In this document: positions 8,180 through 15,957 of the stretch, in pieces
How the letters are laid out: the number at the start of each line of letters is the position of its first letter
Position numbering within the stretch: position 1 is the first letter of the stretch
Origin: Aquincola tertiaricarbonis
Lineage (GTDB): Bacteria > Pseudomonadota > Gammaproteobacteria > Burkholderiales > Burkholderiaceae_C
Direction of reading: 5' to 3'
Assembly (NCBI RefSeq): GCF_000969605.1
Contig: NZ_JZUE01000008.1
Span: 212,446-276,445, forward strand
DNA length: 64,000 nucleotides
Translations under genes and position numbers: made by a program
Notes under the pieces: model-generated
Told to the model about the DNA's origin: nothing
The model's input: only the letters and a program-made list of their open reading frames with translations
The model's database searches: none

Positions 8180-9471
8180 AGGCGCCACACCCGCATGCCT
8201 TCGGCGCGCAGGGCCGCTTCGTCGAAGCAGGCCTTGACGTCCACCATCAGGCCGCCCGGATGCAGGCGCTCGCACAGCGCCTTGGCATCCATGTCCAGGT
8301 ACTGCCGGTGCGCCACCGCCGCCACCACCGCATGCGCCGGCGGCAGCTGGTTCCAGGGCACCGGCGTCACGCCGTATTCGTGCTGCGCCTCCTCCGACGA
8401 GGCGATGGGGTCGTGCACATGCACCTTCACGCCGAAGCTCTGCAGCTCGCGGATGACGTCGATCACCTTGCTGTTGCGCAGGTCGGGGCAGTTTTCCTTG
8501 AAGGTGAGGCCCAGCACCACGACGTCGGCGCCCTTGACCGGCAGGTCGGCCGCGATCATCTGCTTGACCGTCTGCTCGGCGATGTACTTGCCCATGCTGT
8601 CATTGATGCGGCGCCCGGCCAGGATCACCTCCGGCCGGTAGCCCAGCATCTCGGCCTTGTGGGTCAGGTAGTACGGGTCGACGCCGATGCAGTGCCCGCC
8701 CACCAGCCCGGGGCGGAAGGGCAGGAAGTTCCACTTGGTGCCGGCGGCCTTGAGCACCTCCAGGGTGTCGATGCCGATCATGTGGAAGATGATCGACAGC
8801 TCGTTCATCAGCGCGATGTTCAGGTCGCGCTGGGTGTTCTCGATCACCTTCGCCGCCTCGGCCACCTTGATGCTGCTGGCCTCGTACACGCCGGCGGTGA
8901 TGATGCTGCCGTACACCTGGCTCACGGTGGCCAGCGTCTCGGGCGTGTCGCCCGACACCACCTTGGTGATCTTGGTGAGCGTGCGCTCCTTGTCGCCGGG
9001 GTTGATGCGCTCGGGGCTGTAGCCGACGAAGAAGTCGGTCTTCCACTTCAGGCCCGACAGCCGCTCCAGGATGGGCACGCACACCTCCTCGGTGGCGCCG
9101 GGGTAGACGGTCGATTCGTACACCACGATGGCACCGCGCTTCATGTGGCGGCCCACGCTCTCCGAGCTCTTGATCAGCGGCGTGAAGTCGGGCCGGCGGG
9201 CCTCGTCCACCGGCGTGGGCACGGCCACGATGATGACGTCGGCCTCGGCGATGGCGGCGGGATCGGTGGTGCAGTGCAGGTGCACCGCGGCGCGCAGGTC
9301 GTCGCCCGACACCTCGCCGGTGGGGTCCACGTGCTGGCGGTAGGCCGCCACCTTCTCCTGCGACAGGTCCAGCCCGATCGTGCGTTGCCGCTCGCCGAAC
9401 TTCACCGCCAGGGGCAGGCCGACGTAGCCAAGGCCGATCACGGCGATGGTGGAGGGAAGAGCGTGCGCCAT
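8176..9471 (-). CDS. tviB: UDP-N-acetylhexosamine 6-dehydrogenase (TviB/WbpO-like)
   Basis: A 431-residue nucleotide-sugar dehydrogenase. The N-terminal NAD-binding domain shows GLGYVG at 13-18; the central domain contains the catalytic cysteine in GGHCIGVD (Cys261); the C-terminal UDP-binding domain includes [16 protein letters not shown]. The overall pattern, including [10 protein letters not shown], matches TviB/WbpO enzymes that oxidise UDP-N-acetylhexosamine to the uronic acid, rather than UDP-glucose dehydrogenase. First gene of a two-gene operon, overlapping the 4-epimerase by four bases. Together they supply a uronic acid precursor for surface polysaccharide. Upstream lies a 324-base region shared with the divergent PEP-CTERM gene. 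Confidence 0.9.
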   Translation of the reverse strand: MAHALPSTIAVIGLGYVGLPLAVKFGERQRTIGLDLSQEKVAAYRQHVDPTGEVSGDDLRAAVHLHCTTDPAAIAEADVIIVAVPTPVDEARRPDFTPLIKSSESVGRHMKRGAIVVYESTVYPGATEEVCVPILERLSGLKWKTDFFVGYSPERINPGDKERTLTKITKVVSGDTPETLATVSQVYGSIITAGVYEASSIKVAEAAKVIENTQRDLNIALMNELSIIFHMIGIDTLEVLKAAGTKWNFLPFRPGLVGGHCIGVDPYYLTHKAEMLGYRPEVILAGRRINDSMGKYIAEQTVKQMIAADLPVKGADVVVLGLTFKENCPDLRNSKVIDVIRELQSFGVKVHVHDPIASSEEAQHEYGVTPVPWNQLPPAHAVVAAVAHRQYLDMDAKALCERLHPGGLMVDVKACFDEAALRAEGMRVWRL

Positions 9472-9795
9472 CTGTTAACTACCGGAGCCGAGCCAAGGGA
9501 GCCGCATTATCCGAGGGCGTGCCGCAGGCCAGCGTTGCTTTGCCGTCCCAGCCGGGCCACAAGGCCTGCCGTGATCGGCCGCCGGCGTTAACTTCTGCTC
9601 GCTGATGCTGCAATGCAACAGGCGCGCCGGCTTTAGGGTGCCTGCCCGACGGCCTGCGGTGCAATTCACGCAGGGCCCATCTAAGATGGGTGAGCGTGCT
9701 CCCTCGAACGGGGGATCTGATCTTCGGGGCGCTTTGGTGACACTCGCCCCAGGTGTGCTATCTGCACGCAAGACCAATTCCTCAAGGGAGTATTC
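9472..9795. other. Divergent region between tviB-like and PEP-CTERM genes
   Basis: No supported gene. The stretch holds the promoters of the sugar operon (leftward) and the PEP-CTERM gene (rightward), and a perfect inverted repeat at 9676-9690. A good ribosome binding site, AAGGGAG, lies 6 bases before the PEP-CTERM start. The region is less GC-rich near 9640-9790 than the flanking genes. Confidence 0.5.
9676..9690. repeat. Perfect inverted repeat upstream of the PEP-CTERM gene
   Basis: CCCATCT-A-AGATGGG: 7-base arms with one central base, about 105 bases before the PEP-CTERM start codon. The symmetry and position fit an operator or activator site for a dimeric regulator; the protein that would bind is unknown. 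Confidence 0.45.
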
Positions 9796-10278
9796 ATGAA
9801 GCGTTCCGCGATCGTCATCGCCTCCGTCCTTGCGCTGGCGGGTGCCTCGGCTCACGCCGTCGACTACACCTGGAACACCAGCACGCCGCTCAACCTGCCG
9901 CAGTACTACGCGCTGCAGGGCATGACCTTCACCGACACCATCTCGTTCTCGCTGACCGGCGTGAGCGACGTGGAAGTGGGCGCCGTGGCCAACATCTTCG
10001 GCAGCTTCGGCATCAGTGGCGGCTCGCTGACCTTCTACAAGGGCAACACCGTGCTGGACAGCTTCGCGCTGACCGGCGCCACCGACTTCATCGCCGCCCC
10101 GTCGCTGGGCGCAGGTGACTACTCCTTCGTCGTGTCGGGCACCGTCAGCGGCAAGTCGGGTGGCAGCTACCTGCTGAACGCCGCCGTCACCCCCGTGCCG
10201 GAACCCGAGACCTACGCGCTGATGCTGGCCGGCCTGGGCGCCGTGGCCTTCATCGCACGCCGTCGCAAGTCGGCCTGA
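9796..10278 (+). CDS. Small PEP-CTERM protein (FxDxF-like)
   Basis: A 160-residue secreted protein with a signal peptide (1-21, ending SAHA) and a C-terminal PEP-CTERM sorting signal: VPEPETYALMLAGLGAVAF followed by a basic tail. Such proteins are cleaved by exosortase (EpsH/XrtA type) and are associated with exopolysaccharide and floc formation. The segment MTFTDTISFSLTG (about 48-60) fits the F-x-D-x-F pattern of the FxDxF subfamily; the body is Gly/Ser/Thr-rich and probably all-beta. No exosortase gene is in the window. It is monocistronic, ended by a strong terminator, and sits opposite the uronic acid operon, which fits surface-matrix biology. Confidence 0.85.
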   Translation: MKRSAIVIASVLALAGASAHAVDYTWNTSTPLNLPQYYALQGMTFTDTISFSLTGVSDVEVGAVANIFGSFGISGGSLTFYKGNTVLDSFALTGATDFIAAPSLGAGDYSFVVSGTVSGKSGGSYLLNAAVTPVPEPETYALMLAGLGAVAFIARRRKSA

Positions 10279-10304
10279 AGCTCGGCCTTCTCGGCCTCAG
10301 CCTG

Positions 10305-10333
10305 AAAAGGGCGGTGCTTGCACCGCCCTTTTT
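10305..10333 (+). terminator. Rho-independent terminator after the PEP-CTERM gene
   Basis: Stem AAAAGGGCGGTG, loop CTTG, stem CACCGCCCTTTT and a following T. The 12-base arms are perfect, so it may work in both directions, but only the PEP-CTERM gene reads into it from the left. It lies 26 bases after the stop codon. Confidence 0.85.
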
Positions 10334-10362
10334 GCATTGGGGCCTGCGGCGACAATCCGCGC

Positions 10363-11079
10363 ATGAAACTCGACCTGACCGACGCCGAGCTCGACGAGCT
10401 GGACACCTTGCTCACCCAGACGCCCGAGCCGGCCCAGCCGCTCGACGCGATCATGCTCGACGGCTACCTCTGCGGCATCCTGGTGCAGCCGAGGCTCGTC
10501 GCCATCGAGGAGTGGCTGCCACCCATCTTCGACCTGGAGACCGGCCAGCTGCCCGAAGGCACCGACCCGGCCTGGCTAGCCCGCTGCCGCACGCTGATCG
10601 AGCGCCGCCATGCCGCGCTCACCGCCGCGCTGGTGGAAGACGGCTGGTTCGACCCGCTGGTGGTGGACCTGGAGCGTTCGGCCCCGGTCAGCGAATACGA
10701 CCCGGTGCAGTCCGAGGCCTCGCGTGCGCTGATGCCCTGGGTGGCCGGCTTCCACTGGGCGCAGGAATCGTTTCCCGGGCTGCTGGAGCTGGAAGACGAC
10801 GGCGTGCAACTGGCGCTGGCGCGCCTGTACCGCCACCTGCCGGCCGAAACGGACGAGGACCGCGAGATCGTCGCCACGCTGGACCGCGAGCATCCGCTGG
10901 CCACGCTGGACGACGGCATCGAAGACCTGGTGCATGCGGTGTATGACCTGTGGGACCAGACCAGCGAATCACGTTTCAAGGTGGACACCATCCGTCGCGA
11001 CGAACCCAAGGTGGGCCGCAACGACCCGTGCCCCTGCGGCAGCGGCAAGAAGTTCAAGCAGTGCCACGGGCGCGGCTGA
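10363..11079 (+). CDS. YecA/UPF0149-family protein with SEC-C zinc motif
   Basis: A 238-residue protein. Residues 1-190 form the UPF0149 (YgfB/YecA) helical domain, with the [13 protein letters not shown] segment near the N-terminus and [12 protein letters not shown] in the middle. The C-terminus carries a SEC-C metal-binding motif, [17 protein letters not shown], with C-x-C and C-H ligands, as at the end of SecA. E. coli YecA is known to bind SecA-related ribosomal sites through such a motif; the role here is inferred from that. The start at 10363 (MKLDLTD) is preferred because an earlier in-frame ATG lies inside the terminator hairpin. It is the first of two YecA paralogues in the window; the second (15247-15918) lacks SEC-C. 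Confidence 0.85.
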   Translation: MKLDLTDAELDELDTLLTQTPEPAQPLDAIMLDGYLCGILVQPRLVAIEEWLPPIFDLETGQLPEGTDPAWLARCRTLIERRHAALTAALVEDGWFDPLVVDLERSAPVSEYDPVQSEASRALMPWVAGFHWAQESFPGLLELEDDGVQLALARLYRHLPAETDEDREIVATLDREHPLATLDDGIEDLVHAVYDLWDQTSESRFKVDTIRRDEPKVGRNDPCPCGSGKKFKQCHGRG

Positions 11080-11094
11080 CGGAGCGCCGCCTCG

Positions 11095-11877
11095 ATGCGA
11101 CTGCAGCTGCTGTCCGACCTGCACCTGGAATCCGAGGAGTTCGACCCCCAGCCCGCGCCGGGCGCGGACCTGCTGGTGCTGGCCGGCGACCTGGACAGCC
11201 GCTGGCAGGCGCTGGAACGCTTTGCGCACTGGCCGGTGCCGGTGCTGTGCGTGGCCGGCAACCATGAGTTCGATCGGCGGGAGCTGACCGAGGCGTTGCC
11301 CGCGCTGCGCGAGCGTTGCGCGGGCTTGGGCATCACCCTGCTGGAGCGCGATGCCACCGTGCGCACCGACGCGCAGGGCCGGCGCGTGCGCTTCCTGGGC
11401 ACGGTGCGCTGGTGCGATTTCGACCTGTTCGGTCCTTCACGCCGCGCCGCAGCGCAACGCGCCGGCAACTACTTCCAGCGGGTCATGCAGGCCACGAAAG
11501 GCGGCCAACCCTTCGATGCCGCCGCAGTGCGGGAGGAGGCGTTGGCCTGTCGCGCCTGGCTGGCCGACGCGCTGGCCGAGCCGGCCGACGGCCGCTGGGA
11601 GGCCACCGTGGTGGTGACGCATTTCGCGCCCAGCCTGAGCAGCGCCGATCCGCGCTATGGCAGCCAGAACGGCACCGCCAGCTTCTGCAATGCGGACGAC
11701 GACCTGATCACCCAGGCCGAGCTGTGGCTGCATGGCCACCTGCATTGCCGCCACGACTACACCGTGCCTCGCCCCGGCGGTGGCCTGTCCCGGGTGGTGT
11801 GCCAGGCGCGGGGCCTGGCCGCGAAGAACGAGCCGGAAGGCTTCGACCCGCTGAAGCTGATCGAGGTCTTCGGCTGA
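11095..11877 (+). CDS. Calcineurin-like metallophosphoesterase
   Basis: A 260-residue metallophosphoesterase with the full set of dimetal motifs in order: SDLHLE (7-12), AGDLD (about 43), GNHEFD (about 60-65), VVTHFAP (about 176) and HGHLH (about 217-221). These residues bind two metal ions and hydrolyse phosphoester bonds; the substrate class (nucleotide, protein or lipid phosphate) cannot be told from sequence. There is no signal peptide, so it is cytosolic. It starts 15 bases after the YecA/SEC-C gene and is probably co-transcribed with it. Confidence 0.87.
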   Translation: MRLQLLSDLHLESEEFDPQPAPGADLLVLAGDLDSRWQALERFAHWPVPVLCVAGNHEFDRRELTEALPALRERCAGLGITLLERDATVRTDAQGRRVRFLGTVRWCDFDLFGPSRRAAAQRAGNYFQRVMQATKGGQPFDAAAVREEALACRAWLADALAEPADGRWEATVVVTHFAPSLSSADPRYGSQNGTASFCNADDDLITQAELWLHGHLHCRHDYTVPRPGGGLSRVVCQARGLAAKNEPEGFDPLKLIEVFG

Positions 11878-11894
11878 ACCAGCGCGCCGCGCGC

Positions 11895-12104
11895 TCAGGC
11901 GCGGCGACGCAGCATGGCCATCCAGCCGATGCCGCTGCCCGAGCGGGCCTGGATCGGCGGCGCCTGCAGCGCCTCCTCGGCCTGGCGTTCCATGCGCAGG
12001 TTGAGGCCGTACTCGGCCCCCATGTCGGCCGGGTCCAGCGGCCGCGGCGCCGGTGCGCTCTTCGAACGGCGGAACAGAAGCGAGCGGGCGGTCGGGGCAT
12101 TCAT
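11895..12104 (-). CDS. Hypothetical 69-residue protein
   Basis: A short open frame coding for 69 residues beginning MNAPTARSLLFRR, with an Arg/Pro-rich start, a central Asp/Glu-containing segment (PADMGAEYGLNLRMERQAEE) and a basic end WMAMLRRRA. I do not recognise a family. It has no signal peptide or membrane span. The codon third positions are GC-rich like its neighbours, which supports real coding, and it fills a gap between two convergent units. An in-frame start at 12266 would lengthen it, but that extension has an atypical composition (many His and Cys). Confidence 0.45.
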   Translation of the reverse strand: MNAPTARSLLFRRSKSAPAPRPLDPADMGAEYGLNLRMERQAEEALQAPPIQARSGSGIGWMAMLRRRA

Positions 12105-12305
12105 GGCGGCGGCCTCGGGTGTGGTGTCAATCCAGTGTCGATGTGAACCGATTGCCGGCCAGCCGGGCATCCCGAACCTGTCGCGGCACACGTCACATCC
12201 CCCGCAAGCGTGGTGGTGGGCTGTGGTGCCAAATCCACATCGCCGCTGGAGATCACGTGCCGCCATGCTTTCAGCCGCATGTGTCAGGCGTGCGACCCGC
12301 GTCGC

Positions 12306-13223
12306 TCAGGCCTCCAGCACCTGTGCTGCATGTTGCTGCAGCGCTGCACCGATGCGGCCGAGCAGGCCCCGGTCGGCCGCGCCGTCCAGCAGCCACTGGT
12401 GCCAGTAGAGCGTCACCGGCACCGTCACCGAAGGCAGGACCGGCTGCAGGCGTCCATCGGCCAGCGCGGCCGCCACCTGCAGCTGCGGCGCCACGCCGAT
12501 GCCCCAGCCGCGGCAGGCCGCCTCCACGTAGGCCTCGGACGAGGGCACATGCCGCTCGCGCAGCCGCAGGTCGGGCAGGCCGAAGGCCTGCTGCGCCCAG
12601 GCGCGGGCCATGCCGTCCTTGCGGTCGAACACCAGCACGGGCAGGCGCGCCAGGTCGGTGGCCCGCAGGCCTGCGGCCGGCAGCTCCCGCAGCAACGCCG
12701 GGCTGGCCACGGCCAGGTAAGGCATCACGCCCAGCCGCTGCATGCCGCAGCCATGCAGCGGTTCGGCCAGGCTGCTCACGCAGCCCAGCACCGTGCCGGC
12801 GCGCAGTGCTTCGTGGGTGAAGTCCTGGTCGTCGACGCGCAGGTCGATGCCGAAGCCGACCTGCACGCCTTCGCGCATCAGGGCATCCAGCGCCGGCAGC
12901 ACCCAGGTGGCCAGGCTGTCGGCGTTCACGCCGATGGGCACCCGCTCGCCATGCGCCGAGGCCGCTCCCAGCTGCCGCGTCGCCTCCGCCGCCAGGCTCT
13001 GCCACTGTCGGGCCAGCCGCAGCAGCACGCTGCCCGAAGGCGTGAAGTCCAGCGGCCGCGTGCGCACCACCAGCGGCTGGCCCCATTGCGCCTCCAGCGC
13101 GCGCATGCGCTGGGACACAGCCGACGGCGTCAGCGCCAGCCGCTGCGCCGCGGCGGCAAAGCTGCCGGTGTCGGACAGCGCGACCAGGCACGCCAGCCCG
13201 GTGGGATCGAAGGAGGTGTCCAC
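12306..13223 (-). CDS. argP: ArgP-like LysR-family regulator
   Basis: A 305-residue LysR-type regulator of the ArgP (IciA) group. The helix-turn-helix (about 7-65) includes ALSDTGSFAAAAQRL and LTPSAVSQRMRALEAQWG; the effector domain follows with the ArgP-like RVDDQDFTHEALRAG and GWGIGVAP segments. I chose the GTG start at 13223 because GGAG lies 6 bases upstream and it gives the standard family length; longer in-frame starts run into the divergent exporter gene. It sits back to back with a LysE/ArgO-type exporter, the classic arrangement in which ArgP/LysG activates the exporter when lysine or arginine is abundant. The binding site must lie in the roughly 76-base intergenic gap. Confidence 0.88.
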   Translation of the reverse strand: MDTSFDPTGLACLVALSDTGSFAAAAQRLALTPSAVSQRMRALEAQWGQPLVVRTRPLDFTPSGSVLLRLARQWQSLAAEATRQLGAASAHGERVPIGVNADSLATWVLPALDALMREGVQVGFGIDLRVDDQDFTHEALRAGTVLGCVSSLAEPLHGCGMQRLGVMPYLAVASPALLRELPAAGLRATDLARLPVLVFDRKDGMARAWAQQAFGLPDLRLRERHVPSSEAYVEAACRGWGIGVAPQLQVAAALADGRLQPVLPSVTVPVTLYWHQWLLDGAADRGLLGRIGAALQQHAAQVLEA

Positions 13224-13299
13224 ATGAAGCTCCGCTGAATCTGCATGATCGATTTTCAGCTCACATTCATTTGCGGCCAGCGTGGGCGACCATCGCGGC

Positions 13300-13920
13300 A
13301 TGTCCGATGCCTTACCCGTGTTCACGAACGGCTTTGCTCTCATGGGCAGCCTCATCGTCGCCATTGGCGCGCAGAACGCACTGGTGCTGCGCCAGGGCCT
13401 GCTGCGGCGGCACGTGGGTCCGGTGGTGCTGTTCTGCGCCCTGTCCGACCTGGCCTTGACCAGTGCCGGCGTGTTCGGCGTGGGAGCTGCGCTCGCGCGC
13501 TCACCGTTGCTCATGGAGCTGCTGCGCTGGGCCGGCGCCGCCTTCCTGGCCTGGTGCGGCCTGCGGGCCATGCAGCGTGCGCTGCGCCCGGGCCACCAGG
13601 CCCTGCAGGCGGGTGCCGAGCTGGGCGGGCTGGCCGCCACTCTGGGCACCGCGGCGGCGCTCACCTGGCTCAATCCGCATGTGTACCTGGACACGCTGGT
13701 GCTGCTGGGCGCGGTGGCCGCGCAGCAGCCGGCCGAGGCACGCTGGCCGTTCGCGGCCGGTGCCGGGCTGGCTTCCGTCCTGTGGTTCGTTTCATTGGGC
13801 TACGGCGCCGCGGCGCTGGCACCCTGGCTGGCGCGCCCGGCCACCTGGCGGGTGGTGGACGGGCTGGTGGCGCTGGTGATGTTCGGCATGGCGGCGGCCC
13901 TGGCCACCGGGGGGCTTTGA
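13300..13920 (+). CDS. argO: LysE/ArgO-family amino acid exporter
   Basis: A 206-residue inner-membrane protein of the LysE family. The signature FALMGSLIVAIGAQNALVLRQGL near the N-terminus (split here by the family motif GAQNA at about 25-29) and LTWLNPHVYLDTLVLLG in the middle are the two conserved loops. Six hydrophobic segments are visible, as in LysE/ArgO. These exporters remove basic amino acids by proton antiport. Divergent from the ArgP-like regulator, which supports lysine/arginine export. The ATG at 13300 was preferred to a GTG six codons earlier; neither has a strong ribosome binding site. Confidence 0.87.
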   Translation: MSDALPVFTNGFALMGSLIVAIGAQNALVLRQGLLRRHVGPVVLFCALSDLALTSAGVFGVGAALARSPLLMELLRWAGAAFLAWCGLRAMQRALRPGHQALQAGAELGGLAATLGTAAALTWLNPHVYLDTLVLLGAVAAQQPAEARWPFAAGAGLASVLWFVSLGYGAAALAPWLARPATWRVVDGLVALVMFGMAAALATGGL

Positions 13921-13967
13921 CACGGGGGCACTAGAATCCCGCCCCTTTTTCCGAAGGGTTCCCCGCC

Positions 13968-15233
13968 ATGAAGCCAGCCGGCTGCGCCATCGACTTCGGC
14001 ACGTCCAATTCCGCCATCGCGCTGCCCGGCGCCGGCCTGGTGGAGGTGGAGCCCGGCCATCGCACGATGCCCACGGCGGTGTTCTACGCGGTGGACGAGG
14101 CCCATGCCGCAGAGCCCGAGCGCAGCTATGGCCGCCTGGCGCTGGCTTCCTACATCGACGGGCTGGACGGCCGGCTGATGCGCTCGATGAAGAGCATCCT
14201 GGGCTCCACGCTGGTGGACCAGCACACCGACGTGGGCGGCGGCAAGGCGGTGCGGTACCTGGACGTGATCGGGCACTACCTGCGGCACCTGAAGACGCTG
14301 GCCGAGCGCAGCGCCGACGTACCGCTGGACCGGGTGGTGCTGGGCCGGCCGGTGGCCTTCGTCGATGGCGATGCCGAGCGCGACGCGCAGGCGCAGGACT
14401 CGCTGGAGCGCGCCGCGCGCAGCGTGGGCTTCGCGGACGTGAGCTTCCAGCTGGAGCCGATCGCCGCCGCCTTCGACTTCGAGCGCACCGCCGAGCGGGA
14501 GCACCTGGTGCTGGTGGCCGACATCGGCGGCGGCACCTCGGACTTCTCGCTGGTGCGGGTGGGCCCCGGCCGTCGCGAGCGCCTGCAGCGCCATGACGAT
14601 GTGCTGGCCAACCACGGCGTGCACATCGCGGGCACCGACTTCGACCGCCACATCGAGCTGGCCGCCATCCTGCCGCTGCTGGGCTACCGTGGCCTGGGCC
14701 CGGGCGGGCGCGAGGTGCCCAACAAGGTGTACTTCGACCTGGCCACCTGGCACCTGATCAACACCGTGTACGCGCCCGGCCGGGTGGCCGAGTTGCGCCG
14801 CATGCGCGACTTCTATGCCGATGGCCGCCAGCACGAGCGCCTGATGCGCGCCGTGACGCTGCGCCTGGGCCATGCGCTGGCCGCGCAGGCCGAGCAGGCC
14901 AAGATCGCGGTGGCCGATGGTGGCGCGGCACCGGTGGCGCTGGACGACATCGAGCCCGGCCTGCATGCGCTGCTGGACGAGGCCACCGCCATGCGTGCGC
15001 TGGACGCCGACCTGCAGCGCATCGTCGATGCCGGCGTGCACACTGCTGCGCTGGCCGGCGTGTCGCCGGGGCAGGTGGACGTGCTGTATTTCACCGGCGG
15101 CTCCACCGGGCTGACGCCGCTGGCCGACCGCATCGCCGCGGAGTTTCCGAAGGCCCAGCGGGTCAAGGGCGACCGCTTCGCCAGCGTGGCGCAAGGCCTG
15201 GGCGAGCACGCCCGGCGGCTCTGGGGCGGCTGA
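13968..15233 (+). CDS. Short Hsp70-like protein (YegD-like)
   Basis: A 421-residue Hsp70/actin-fold protein. It has the ATPase motifs: phosphate-1 IDFGTSNSAIAL (9-20), phosphate-2 ADIGGGTSDFSLV (about 184-196) and the adenosine motif YFTGGSTGLTPL (about 378-389). At 421 residues it is limited to the nucleotide-binding domain, without the beta-sandwich substrate domain and lid of DnaK, like E. coli YegD. Its partner and client are unknown. It begins 47 bases after the exporter gene. A likely -10 hexamer TAGAAT lies about 31 bases before the start codon, but without a well-spaced -35. Confidence 0.87.
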   Translation: MKPAGCAIDFGTSNSAIALPGAGLVEVEPGHRTMPTAVFYAVDEAHAAEPERSYGRLALASYIDGLDGRLMRSMKSILGSTLVDQHTDVGGGKAVRYLDVIGHYLRHLKTLAERSADVPLDRVVLGRPVAFVDGDAERDAQAQDSLERAARSVGFADVSFQLEPIAAAFDFERTAEREHLVLVADIGGGTSDFSLVRVGPGRRERLQRHDDVLANHGVHIAGTDFDRHIELAAILPLLGYRGLGPGGREVPNKVYFDLATWHLINTVYAPGRVAELRRMRDFYADGRQHERLMRAVTLRLGHALAAQAEQAKIAVADGGAAPVALDDIEPGLHALLDEATAMRALDADLQRIVDAGVHTAALAGVSPGQVDVLYFTGGSTGLTPLADRIAAEFPKAQRVKGDRFASVAQGLGEHARRLWGG

Positions 15234-15246
15234 GCCGCCCGCGACC

Positions 15247-15918
15247 TCAACTCCGGGGCTTGCCGCTGCCGCGCAGCGGGCCGGGCCGGCCGCCGCCGGG
15301 CCGGGGCCGCGCGCCGGGGCGCTTGGCGGCGCGGGCCGGCGCCTTCGGCCGCGAGACGTCGGCCAGCTGCAGCGAGCTGCGCACCAGGCCGTCCACCGCT
15401 TCCGTCATGTCCGCCGGCGGCTCCAGCGTCTCGATCTCGGCCAGCAGCTCGTCGGCGTCTTCCAGGTCGTCGGGGTCCAGGTGCGCAAACAGCGTGGCCA
15501 GCGGCTCCAGCGTGGCGGGATCGGGCAGGTCCATCAGCGCCGGGAACAGCGCCATCGCGGTGGCGAAGCCCGCTACCCAGGGCATGACGGCTTCCGAGGG
15601 CGAGGCGTCCTCGTCCAGCTCGAAGATCCAGGGGTCGAACCACTGGCGCTGGTCGATGAGGCCGTTCAGCTCCGCATGGCGGCGCAGCACCAGCGCATGC
15701 AGCCGCTCCATCGGCACGCCGGGCGGCGCGGGGCGGCCGTCCACATCGTGCACGAAGGGCAGCCAGCGCGCGGGCGGCACCGGCCGTGGCTGCAGCAGCA
15801 CGCCGACCAGGTAGCCGTCGAGCGAACTGGCCTCCATCGGCTCCAGCGGCTCGGGCAGCGTGGCCAGCAGGCCGTCGAGTTCGGCGAATTCAGCGTCGGT
15901 GAGGGGGGCGGACGTCAT
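15247..15918 (-). CDS. YecA/UPF0149-family protein
   Basis: A 223-residue protein of the UPF0149 family, paralogous to the gene at 10363-11079: both share the N-terminal MEASSLDGYLVGVLLQPRP-type segment and the VMPWVAGFATAM core. This copy lacks the SEC-C cysteines; its C-terminus is instead a Lys/Arg/Pro/Gly-rich tail (APARAAKRPGARPRPGGGRPG), which may bind RNA or ribosomes, an inference from charge alone. Convergent with the Hsp70-like gene, 13 bases away. Confidence 0.85.
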   Translation of the reverse strand: MTSAPLTDAEFAELDGLLATLPEPLEPMEASSLDGYLVGVLLQPRPVPPARWLPFVHDVDGRPAPPGVPMERLHALVLRRHAELNGLIDQRQWFDPWIFELDEDASPSEAVMPWVAGFATAMALFPALMDLPDPATLEPLATLFAHLDPDDLEDADELLAEIETLEPPADMTEAVDGLVRSSLQLADVSRPKAPARAAKRPGARPRPGGGRPGPLRGSGKPRS

Positions 15919-15957
15919 GGCCGATTGTCGCGTGCCGGCGCGGGGGGCCGGCCCGGC

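Noticed and set aside
9751..9766. Sigma-54-like GG-N10-GC upstream of the FxDxF-like PEP-CTERM gene
   Set aside because: The spacing fits, but only 3 of 7 bases match the -24 box, so it is not distinguishable from chance, unlike the elements at 34182 and 50928.
13917..13937. TTGACA and TAGAAT before the Hsp70-like gene as a sigma-70 promoter
   Set aside because: The boxes are only 9 bases apart, too close for a functional -35/-10 pair. TAGAAT alone may still be a -10.
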